Shown here piece after piece: positions 57,264-64,000 of a DNA stretch of 64,000 nucleotides. A program made the position numbers and the translations under genes. The notes under the pieces were generated by a model. It was given only the letters and a program-made list of their open reading frames with translations. It did not search any database and was not told the DNA's origin. Source of the stretch: Bradyrhizobium sp. PSBB068 (GTDB taxonomy: Bacteria > Pseudomonadota > Alphaproteobacteria > Rhizobiales > Xanthobacteraceae). The DNA is taken from positions 434,001-498,000 of the forward strand of contig CP069300.1 in assembly GCA_016839165.1 (NCBI GenBank), read 5' to 3'. Every line of letters starts with the position of its first letter. Positions within the stretch are counted from its first letter, which is position 1.

Positions 57264-59477
57264 ATGGCTTACAAGAATTTCAAGTTCGACGTCGACGCCG
57301 ACGGCATTGCTCTCGTCACCTGGGACATCCCGGGCCGTTCGATGAACGTGTTCGACGAGGTCTCCACCCAGGAGATCGGCGAGATCATCAAGCAGACCAC
57401 CAGCGATCCCGCGATCAAGGGCGTCGTGATCACCTCGGCGAAGGAGGCGTTCTGCGCCGGGGCCGACCTCTCCATGCTCGAGGGCATGAACCGCGCTTAC
57501 GCACAGCTCTTCAAGGAGAAGGGCGAGGAAGCCGCGAACCAGATGCTGTTCGAGCAGAGCCGCCAGATGTCGCTGTCGTTCCGCGCGATCGAGACCTCGG
57601 GCAAGCCGTGGGTCGCCGCGATCAACGGGCTTGCGCTTGGCGGCGGCTTCGAGATCACGCTGGCCTGCCACTACCGCGTCGCGGCCGAAAACCCGAAGAC
57701 CCGGCTCGGCCTGCCCGAGATGAAGGTCGGCCTGTTCCCCGGCGCCGGCGGTACCCAGCGCGTGCCGCGTCTCGTGCAGCCGGCTGATGCGATGCAACTG
57801 CTGCTCAAGGGCGAGGCCGTCAATCTCACCCGCGCGAAGGCGCTCAATCTGATTCACGCCGTGGTGCCCGCGGCCGATCTGATCAAGGCGGCGAAGGACT
57901 GGATCAAGGGTGGCGGCAAGGCCGTCGCGCCGTGGGACGAGAAGGGCTTCAAGCTGCCCGGCGGCCCCGTTTTCTCGAAGGCCGGCATGCAGATGTTCCC
58001 GGCCGGAAACGCGATCTATCGTCGCGAGACCTACGACAATTATCCGGCCGCGCGCGCCATCATGAGCTGCGTCTATGAGGGCCTGCAGCTGCCGATCGAC
58101 GCTGCGCTGCGCGTCGAGTCGCGCTACTTCGCCAAAGTGCTGCGCTCGAAGGAAGCGGCGGCGATGATCCGCTCGCTGTTCCTGTCGATGCAGGAGCTGA
58201 ACAAGGGCGCCCGCCGCCCGGCCGGCGTGCCGCCGACCAAGGTCAAGAAGCTTGCCGTGATCGGCGCCGGCTTCATGGGCGCCAGCGTCGGTTATGTCTC
58301 GGCGCAGGCCGGCATCGACGTCGTGCTGGTCGATCGCGACCAGGAGAGCGCCGACAAGGGCAAGGGCCACGCCAAGACCGTTGTCGACGGGCTGATCGCG
58401 AAGGGTCGGATGAAGCAGGAGGCGGCCGACGCCATCCTGGCGCGGATCTCGGCGACATCAGACTACAACGTGATCTCGGACTGCGACCTTGTCATCGAGG
58501 CGGTGTTCGAGGACCGCAAGGTCAAGGCCGACACCTATGCCAAGGCGCAGCCGCTGCTGAAGCCGGGTGCGATCTTCGCCTCCAACACCTCGACCTTGCC
58601 GATCAACTCGCTGGCCGAGGAGTTCAAGGACCAGGGCAAGTTCATCGGCATCCACTTCTTCTCGCCGGTCGAGAAGATGATGCTGGTCGAGATCATCCTC
58701 GGCAAGAACACCGGCGATGTCGCGCTGGCGACCGCGCTCGACTATGTCCGCGCGATTGGTAAGACGCCCATCGTGGTCAACGATAGCCGCGGCTTCTTCG
58801 CCAACCGCTGCGTGATGCGTTATATCTCCGAGGGCAACGAGATGCTGCTCGAAGGCGTGCCGCCGGCGATGATCGAGAACACCGCCAGGATGGCCGGCAT
58901 GCCAGTTGGGCCGCTGTCGCTGCAGGACGAGGTCGCGCTCGATCTCGGCCTCAAGATCACCAAGGCGACCGAGGCCGATCTCGGTCCCAACGCGATCGAC
59001 CAGGCGCAGAAGAAGCTGATCGTCGAGATGGTCGAGAAGCAGGGCCGCTTCGGCCGCAAGAACGGCAAGGGCTTCTACGACTATCCCGAGAAGGGCAAGG
59101 GTCAGAAGAGCCTGTGGCCGGGGCTCGCCGATCTGCAGCCGAAGCAGCTCGATCCGGATACGCTCAGCGTCGAGGAGTTGAAGCAGCGCTTCCTGGTGGT
59201 GCAGGCGGTGGAAGCCGCGCGCACCGTCGAGGATCACGTCATCACCGACGTGCGCGAGGCCGATGTCGGCTCGATCCTCGGCTTCGGCTTCGCGCCGTTC
59301 ACTGGCGGGGCGCTGTCCTACATTGACTTCATGGGCACGAAGAACTTCGTCGCGCTCTGCCACGCCTTCGAGAAGAAATACGGCTCGCGCTTCACGCCGC
59401 CGAAGCTGCTCGAGGAGATGGCCGCCAAGGGCGAAACCTTCTACGGCCGCTTCCCGCCGAAGAAGCAGGCGGCGTAA
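57264..59477 (+). CDS. fadJ: Multifunctional enoyl-CoA hydratase / 3-hydroxyacyl-CoA dehydrogenase
   Basis: A 737-residue two-domain enzyme. The N-terminal crotonase part has [21 protein letters not shown] and [22 protein letters not shown], with the catalytic Glu in [21 protein letters not shown]. The dehydrogenase part starts at [31 protein letters not shown] (NAD site), with [16 protein letters not shown] and [19 protein letters not shown]. It performs hydration and NAD-dependent oxidation in beta-oxidation. The choice between fadB and fadJ is not settled by sequence. It is the last gene of the operon. Confidence 0.95.
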   Translation: MAYKNFKFDVDADGIALVTWDIPGRSMNVFDEVSTQEIGEIIKQTTSDPAIKGVVITSAKEAFCAGADLSMLEGMNRAYAQLFKEKGEEAANQMLFEQSRQMSLSFRAIETSGKPWVAAINGLALGGGFEITLACHYRVAAENPKTRLGLPEMKVGLFPGAGGTQRVPRLVQPADAMQLLLKGEAVNLTRAKALNLIHAVVPAADLIKAAKDWIKGGGKAVAPWDEKGFKLPGGPVFSKAGMQMFPAGNAIYRRETYDNYPAARAIMSCVYEGLQLPIDAALRVESRYFAKVLRSKEAAAMIRSLFLSMQELNKGARRPAGVPPTKVKKLAVIGAGFMGASVGYVSAQAGIDVVLVDRDQESADKGKGHAKTVVDGLIAKGRMKQEAADAILARISATSDYNVISDCDLVIEAVFEDRKVKADTYAKAQPLLKPGAIFASNTSTLPINSLAEEFKDQGKFIGIHFFSPVEKMMLVEIILGKNTGDVALATALDYVRAIGKTPIVVNDSRGFFANRCVMRYISEGNEMLLEGVPPAMIENTARMAGMPVGPLSLQDEVALDLGLKITKATEADLGPNAIDQAQKKLIVEMVEKQGRFGRKNGKGFYDYPEKGKGQKSLWPGLADLQPKQLDPDTLSVEELKQRFLVVQAVEAARTVEDHVITDVREADVGSILGFGFAPFTGGALSYIDFMGTKNFVALCHAFEKKYGSRFTPPKLLEEMAAKGETFYGRFPPKKQAA

Positions 59478-59504
59478 GCGCCGTCTCTCTCCGGGACACA
59501 TCGT

Positions 59505-59542
59505 ACAGGATCAAGCCGGTCATCGATCCGACTTGATCCTGT
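59505..59542 (+). terminator. Long inverted repeat after the fad operon
   Basis: ACAGGATCAAG (59505-59515) pairs perfectly with CTTGATCCTGT (59532-59542), forming an 11-bp stem beginning 28 nt after the fadJ stop. There is no clear T-run, so it may be a weak terminator or a transcript-stabilising hairpin. Confidence 0.5.
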
Positions 59543-59659
59543 TGTGCGACGGTCACGGCGGTCAAAGTCCCGCCACGCCTGCTCCCAACTGGCACCACGC
59601 TGCTGGCATCACTCTTGCTGGTTGATCGCCAGAGACGATCAGGCTCGGGTGTCGTGCAA

Positions 59660-59851
59660 ATGGGTGTTGTGCTCAAGCATGGGGTCACTGAAACCGCGGG
59701 CAAGCGTTCGTGGCCGGCGCCGCGACGATGGAATCCGCTGCGACTGCGCGGCAAGGGCCCGTCATGGACAGGCCTTGCACTACTGGTTCTGGCCGTTGAT
59801 CTTGTGCTCGCGGCCGCGGCGTGGAACGCCGTCGATTTCTTCCGCCATTGA
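59660..59851 (+). CDS. Small single-pass membrane protein
   Basis: A 63-residue ORF: a basic N-terminus (KRSWPAPRRWNPLRLRGKGPSW) and one transmembrane helix (TGLALLVLAVDLVLAAAAW) close to the end. The positive-inside charge distribution supports it being a real membrane peptide. Its last 72 nt overlap the 3' end of the membrane-protein gene on the minus strand. No Shine-Dalgarno is clear; a TTG lies 15 codons upstream. Confidence 0.5.
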   Translation: MGVVLKHGVTETAGKRSWPAPRRWNPLRLRGKGPSWTGLALLVLAVDLVLAAAAWNAVDFFRH

Positions 59852-60088
59852 GCCGTCATTGTCCGGCAACAGCAAGGCGCCGGCGAGATAGGCGATCTGG
59901 CTGAATGCGAGGCAGGCGACCAGGATCGGGGCGCCGGTGGCAAATGCATAGCCGTCGGACTGGAGCACGATTGCCGCGAGCACCGCGATCAGCGGCGACA
60001 CCAGCATCAATGTCCAAACCCGAAAGTACAAACTGGTTGCCAGCCCGACGAGCGTGCTGGTCAATAAAAGCGTGGAGACGATCGTCAC
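59780..60088 (-). CDS. Small multi-pass membrane protein
   Basis: A 102-residue ORF with three strong hydrophobic segments (VSTLLLTSTLVGLATSLYF, TLMLVSPLIAVLAAIVLQ, PILVACLAFSQIAYLAGALLL) and a charged C-terminal tail. It starts with GTG. Its 3' end overlaps the small membrane-protein gene on the plus strand by 72 nt, where the minus-strand product encodes only its polar tail. Family not recognised. Confidence 0.6.
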   Translation of the reverse strand: MTIVSTLLLTSTLVGLATSLYFRVWTLMLVSPLIAVLAAIVLQSDGYAFATGAPILVACLAFSQIAYLAGALLLPDNDGSMAEEIDGVPRRGREHKINGQNQ

Positions 60089-60258
60089 ATTTTCAGACCA
60101 GTTGGAGCCGAGGGCGCGCCGCAGGTCATAGTCGGTCAGTTGGATCGCACGAACAAGGACGGCAACGCCCTCAGCCGGAAGTACGCCGACTTAGTCTTAA
60201 CCGGTAGAATGCGGATTAAATTTGATTTGATCCACGGCGCGCCGAAAGTTTGCACCGC

Positions 60259-61551
60259 TCATTTCTCCCTGAAGGCGCGGTGCACCTGGTCCGCCAGCGG
60301 CTTCATCAGATACGACAGCACCGTGCGCTCGCTGGTCGGGATGAACACCTCGAGCGGCATGCCCGGCAGCAGATGCGCGGTCGCGAGCTTGTTCAGCTCC
60401 GGCGCTGGAATCGCAATGCGGACAAGGAAGTAGGTCGGGGTCGTCTTGTCGTCCCGCGACACATCGGCGCCGATCCGGCTGACCTCGCCCTCGATCTCCG
60501 GCGTGGTGCGCTGGTTGAAATTGGTGAAGCGCAGCACCGCGGATGCGCCGAGCTTGACCTGATCGATATCCTGCGGTGCAACATGAGTTTCCACGATCAG
60601 ATTGTCCTGGTCGGGCACGATGGTCATGATCGTTTCGCCGGCCGCGATGACGCCGCCCTGGGTGTGGATGGTGAGATCGTGCACGACGCCGGCCTGCGGC
60701 GCGCGGATCTCGAGCTTCTCGGTCTGGTCCTTCGCGGTGACCTGCTTCTCGATCGCGTCGGCATATTTGGCCCTGATGTCGGCGAGCTCCTTGGCGACGC
60801 CGGAGCGGAAATCCTGATCGACCTGCAGGATCTTCAGCTCGGTCTCCGAGATCTTGCCCTTGGCCTGCGCGATCGATGCGGTGAGCTGGCCGCGCTCGCC
60901 GAGCAGCCGCGCCGAATCGCGCTGCAGCGCGCTTAGACGAGACAGCGAGACTAGGCGCTGTTCCCAGAGCTGCTGCACGCCGGTCAGCTCGTTGGCGATC
61001 AAATCGGCTTCCTGCTTCTTGGCGCTCAACTGGTCCTGCATGCCGCCGATCTGCTCCTTGAGCTGCGCGATCTGCTCCTTCAACTGCTGCTTCTGCCCGT
61101 CATTGGCGTCCTTGCGCAGCTGGAAGAACCGACGCTCGCCCGAGACGACGGCCTGCGCCGCGGGGTCGCTGAGCGATGCCACGCTGTCGGGAAATACGAT
61201 CTCGGCGTCACCGTCGCGTTCGGCCTGTAGCCGCGCGCGGCGCGCCTCGAGCTCCCACAGGCTCTTGGTCACGGCGGTGAGGTTGGCTTGTGCCACCGTC
61301 TCGTCCATCAGGATCAGCAAATCGTCCTTGGCGACGCGGGCGCCGTCCTCGACCAGCAGCTTCTTGGCGACACCGCCGGAGGGGTGCTGCACCTTCTTGA
61401 CGCTGGATTCGACCACCAGCGATCCCTGCGAGATGATCGCGCCCGACATCCTGGTGGCCGCGCCCATGATGCCGATGCTGGCGACGAGGAACGCCGCGGC
61501 CATCGCGACCGCCAGGATGTGGTGATGGACCGATTGCCGGGCGCTAGGCAT
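60259..61551 (-). CDS. HlyD-family type I secretion periplasmic adaptor (PrsE-like)
   Basis: A 430-residue membrane-fusion protein. An N-terminal membrane helix (ILAVAMAAAFLVASIGIMG) is followed by a lipoyl half (GSLVVESSVKKVQHPSGGVAKKLLVEDGARV). A long coiled-coil hairpin follows (about 90-290: QLKEQIAQLKEQIGGMQDQLSAKKQEADLI), then the second lipoyl half (KLEIRAPQAGVVHDLTIHTQGGVI) and a C-terminal beta domain. It links the inner-membrane ABC exporter to an outer-membrane channel. It overlaps the ABC gene by 8 nt. No TolC gene is present in the window. Confidence 0.95.
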   Translation of the reverse strand: MPSARQSVHHHILAVAMAAAFLVASIGIMGAATRMSGAIISQGSLVVESSVKKVQHPSGGVAKKLLVEDGARVAKDDLLILMDETVAQANLTAVTKSLWELEARRARLQAERDGDAEIVFPDSVASLSDPAAQAVVSGERRFFQLRKDANDGQKQQLKEQIAQLKEQIGGMQDQLSAKKQEADLIANELTGVQQLWEQRLVSLSRLSALQRDSARLLGERGQLTASIAQAKGKISETELKILQVDQDFRSGVAKELADIRAKYADAIEKQVTAKDQTEKLEIRAPQAGVVHDLTIHTQGGVIAAGETIMTIVPDQDNLIVETHVAPQDIDQVKLGASAVLRFTNFNQRTTPEIEGEVSRIGADVSRDDKTTPTYFLVRIAIPAPELNKLATAHLLPGMPLEVFIPTSERTVLSYLMKPLADQVHRAFREK

Positions 61552-63346
61552 TTTGCCGGGGCTCCGCGTCCTTCTTGCGCTTGCGGCGCGCCGGTGCCGG
61601 CTGCGCAGCCTTCGGCACCAGCAGCGGCAGCACTGCAGCCGTGGTGCCGAACGCCTGCATGCGTCCTTCGTTCAGCACCAGCATGTGATCGACCGCCTGC
61701 AGCACCGCGGGCCGATGCGCGATCACGACCACGATGCCGCCGCGAGCACGGACGCGCGCGATAGCATGGATCAGCGCGCGCTCGCCCTCGGAGTCCAGAT
61801 TCGAGTTCGGCTCGTCGAGCACCACCAGGAACGGATCGCCATAGAGCGCGCGGGCCAGCGCAATGCGCTGCCGCTGGCCGCCCGACAGCATCAGGCCGCC
61901 GTCGCCGACCTCGGTCTCATAACCGTCAGGCAGCCGGAGGATCAGCTCGTGTACGCCGGCCTCGCGCGCGGCGGCCAGCAACCTGCCGGCGTCCGGGCTA
62001 GCTGCGAAGCGGGAGATGTTCTCGGCGACGGTCCCGCGGAACAATGCGACGTCCTGCGGCAGGTAGCCGATCGACGGGCCCAGCGCGAGCGGATCCCATT
62101 GCGCCAGCGTCGCGCCGTCGATCCGGATCACTCCACGCACCGGTGCGCCGATGCCGACCAGCGCGCGCGCCAGGGTCGACTTGCCGGAGCCGCTGGGGCC
62201 GACCACCGCGACCGCATTGCCGGCGCGCAGTGCAAAGCTCACCTCGTGCAGCACCACGGCATCGGAGGCCGGTGCGGTCAGGCTGATCGAGGTGACACGG
62301 ACCTCGTTCTTCGGCGCGGGCAAAGGCGTGAACGCCGACCGCGACGGCACCGCCGCCAGGGCTTCGGCAAGCTGGCCGACGCTGGCGCGGACCGCGATGA
62401 AGCTGCGCCAATTGGCGATCGCAAGCTCGATCGGCGCCAGCGCGCGGATCGAGAGAATGGTTGCGGCCAGCATCACGCCGGCGGTGGCCTGCTGATTGAT
62501 AACGAGCCAGGCGCCGAGTGCCAGCACGCCGGATTGCAGGATCATGCGCAGGAAGCGCGAGGCGCTGCCGAACGTGCCGGTCAAATCGGAGGTCACGCGC
62601 TGCATGTTGAGATAGGCCTGCGTGCGGTCCGACCACAGCTCGGCCATCCGCTGCTGCATGCCGAGCGCGTGCACCACGGGCGCGTGGTAGAATGCGGTCT
62701 CCGCCATCTGCCGCCGCGACGAGGCGAGCGCGACCAGCGCGCGCGTCGGCGCGCGCGTGAACAGCTCGGCGGCGACCGTGATCAGTGCCAGCGCGATCGC
62801 GCCGCCGGCGACTGCGAGCCCCATCAGCGGATGAAACAGCGTGCAGACGATGATGTAGAGCGGGGTCCATGGCAGGTCGAAGATCGCGACCAGGCCGCTG
62901 CCGGCGATGAAGCCTCGAATGCTGTCGAGGTCGCGCATGATCTGCAGGCCGTCGCCGTTCGGCCGGCTCAGCGAAGCATGCTGCACGCTGTCGAACACGG
63001 CGCCGCGAATGCTCTCGTCGAAGATTTCGGCGATGCGCGCCAACAGCCGGCTGCGCAGCACATCGACGCCGGCCTGCACGACGAGCAGCACCAGCGCGAT
63101 CACGAGCAGGCCGACCAGGGTTGGGATGCTGCGGCTCGGCAGCACGCGGTCATAGGTCTGCAGCATGAACACCGGGCCGACCAGCATCAACAGATTGACG
63201 AGGCCGCTCGCCATCGCCACGGCAACCAGCGCGCCGCGCACGGCCGTGATCGCATCCCGGATTTCAACCGGCAGTGAGGAGAAGCGTTTGCCCTGACCGA
63301 TCATCGCGCCCCGCGGATGTTCAAGCCTGTGATGCCCAATGGACAT
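61544..63346 (-). CDS. Type I secretion system permease/ATPase (PrsD/PrtD-like)
   Basis: A half-size ABC exporter of about 600 residues. The N-terminal membrane domain has six hydrophobic segments, starting LVNLLMLVGPVFMLQTYDRVLPSRSIPTL as in PrtD proteins; no C39 peptidase domain precedes it. The ATPase has Walker A GPSGSGKST, signature LSGGQRQRIALARALYG and Walker B LVVLDEPNSNLDSEGE. The start could be the ATG at 63346 or 63304. A Lys/Arg-rich tail ends the protein. It is probably driven together with the Gly-rich protein gene 57 nt upstream, its likely cargo. Confidence 0.93.
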   Translation of the reverse strand: MSIGHHRLEHPRGAMIGQGKRFSSLPVEIRDAITAVRGALVAVAMASGLVNLLMLVGPVFMLQTYDRVLPSRSIPTLVGLLVIALVLLVVQAGVDVLRSRLLARIAEIFDESIRGAVFDSVQHASLSRPNGDGLQIMRDLDSIRGFIAGSGLVAIFDLPWTPLYIIVCTLFHPLMGLAVAGGAIALALITVAAELFTRAPTRALVALASSRRQMAETAFYHAPVVHALGMQQRMAELWSDRTQAYLNMQRVTSDLTGTFGSASRFLRMILQSGVLALGAWLVINQQATAGVMLAATILSIRALAPIELAIANWRSFIAVRASVGQLAEALAAVPSRSAFTPLPAPKNEVRVTSISLTAPASDAVVLHEVSFALRAGNAVAVVGPSGSGKSTLARALVGIGAPVRGVIRIDGATLAQWDPLALGPSIGYLPQDVALFRGTVAENISRFAASPDAGRLLAAAREAGVHELILRLPDGYETEVGDGGLMLSGGQRQRIALARALYGDPFLVVLDEPNSNLDSEGERALIHAIARVRARGGIVVVIAHRPAVLQAVDHMLVLNEGRMQAFGTTAAVLPLLVPKAAQPAPARRKRKKDAEPRQNA

Positions 63347-63402
63347 GGAGAGGGAGTTGCGGAAGCGCGGCGATCGCGCGCATCCGCCGATTTGCGGCAA
63401 TC

Positions 63403-64000
63403 TCAGAGGATGTGTGTGCCGTGCGCATCAAGGATGCCGTGACCATGTGTGAGCGGCGAGAGCAGGTCATGCCCGATCGTGCCGAGATCGACCGGTGTGG
63501 AGGCCGGCGCGCTCGCGGCGTGTCCGGCGGCGCTGCTGTCGCCGAGCAGACTGAGGTTGAGACTGCCGAGCAGATTGCCGGCCAACCCGTCGGCGCCGAC
63601 GCCGCCGAGACTCGGAATGTTGAGACTCGGAATGTTGAGCTCGTGCGTGCCGGTGAGAGCGCCGAGGTCGAGCAGATGCGGGCCGATCGTGACGCCGGCC
63701 AAATGGCCGCTGCCGGAGCCAATGAGGCCGCCAAGCAAGCCGCCGAGCGGTCCGTTGCCTGCGGTGTCGCCGCCGAGATTGAGCAGGCCGCCATCGAGCA
63801 AGCCGTGCGTCAGCTGGCTGACCAGTCCGGTGACCGGGCTCAGCAGACCGCTGACATCGGAGACTGCCGTATCAACCAGCCCCGAGACGGCATGAATCAC
63901 GCCGCTGATATCGGCGCCGAGATGCGCGACCGTCTCGCCGAGATTGCCGGCAAGGATTTGTCCCGGCACGACCAGAATGTCGGCGACCAGATTGGCATGG
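63403..64000 (-). CDS. Gly/Leu-rich probable type I secreted protein (5' end beyond the window)
   Basis: About 199 residues are visible. The frame stays open to the right edge, so the GTG at 63969 is not necessarily the start. The composition is dominated by Gly, Leu, Ser and Asp in loose repeats (GLLSPVTGLVSQLTHGLL, GPLGGLLGGLIGSGSG, a duplicated NIPSL). There is no Cys or visible signal peptide in the visible part, and it ends in a short hydrophobic tail (AHGTHIL). Composition, an uncleaved C-terminal end and position directly before a PrsD/PrsE-type exporter suggest it is a secreted substrate. It lacks clear GGxGxDxxx RTX nonapeptides. Confidence 0.6.
   Translation of the reverse strand, partial: HANLVADILVVPGQILAGNLGETVAHLGADISGVIHAVSGLVDTAVSDVSGLLSPVTGLVSQLTHGLLDGGLLNLGGDTAGNGPLGGLLGGLIGSGSGHLAGVTIGPHLLDLGALTGTHELNIPSLNIPSLGGVGADGLAGNLLGSLNLSLLGDSSAAGHAASAPASTPVDLGTIGHDLLSPLTHGHGILDAHGTHIL

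Overview
The window reads as chromosomal DNA of a Bradyrhizobium-like alphaproteobacterium (Nitrobacteraceae). The supporting signs are high GC, a class I lysyl-tRNA synthetase, a DUF3551 secreted protein, a perfect FixK/FNR-type box, a PodJ-like polarity factor, a PrsD/PrsE-type exporter, and a dense scatter of palindromic intergenic repeats of the kind common in this genus. I see no prophage, transposase, integrase, CRISPR array or plasmid function. One tRNA gene, Gly(CCC), is present.

Layout. 1-6.3 kb: tail of an unidentified gene, tRNA-Gly, a DUF3551 protein, a luciferase-like monooxygenase, an OYE-type oxidoreductase followed by a DapA-family lyase, and a protein with a possible LCIB/C-type carbonic-anhydrase domain. 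6.3-11.7 kb: a five-gene minus-strand block (DUF5132, HMA2-domain protein, CPC-less P1B-like ATPase, EcsC, DUF445) with a good Pho box ahead of it. 11.9-18.2 kb: a cytochrome P450, a LuxR regulator, an NTF2-like protein, a frameshifted LysR gene divergent from a Rieske oxygenase, and a short PhaC-like protein under a FixK box. 18.3-25.3 kb: RidA, a fusion protein with two CDGSH centres and a truncated globin divergent from an HxlR regulator, an FAD dehydrogenase, a ClpP-like periplasmic protein, SCO, and a family 3 solute-binding protein. 25.4-32.9 kb: LysRS, class II aldolase, an S24/LexA-type regulator, DUF952-pyrD, a MATE exporter, an MBL hydrolase and DUF6460.

33-42.2 kb holds the four-gene ligase-associated DNA-repair set: ATP-dependent ligase and MBL exonuclease on minus, Lhr-like helicase and PdeM phosphoesterase on plus. 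The two halves are separated by a TPR methyltransferase and a substrate-binding protein. Both the ligase and the helicase carry, in frame, a copy of the same palindromic repeat that is intergenic elsewhere. 42.3-49 kb: LysR/DMT exporter pair, an NRAMP-related transporter with altered metal-site motifs, a scar of two truncated genes, the TauE/SafE-TIGR02186 pair and a second ClpP-like protein. 49-52.6 kb: the PodJ-like protein, with a CtrA-like site upstream. 52.9-59.5 kb: PadR regulator divergent from a fatty-acid beta-oxidation operon (NTF2-like, acyl-CoA dehydrogenase, thiolase, multifunctional FadB/J). 59.6-64 kb: two small overlapping membrane-protein genes, then a type I exporter (HlyD-family adaptor, ABC permease/ATPase) with a Gly/Leu-rich probable secreted protein running off the right edge.

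The strongest leads for something new are the Pho-box/P-type-ATPase block, the CDGSH-globin fusion, and the repeat invasion of two genes of one repair pathway. All names rest on reading motifs by eye; no database search was possible.
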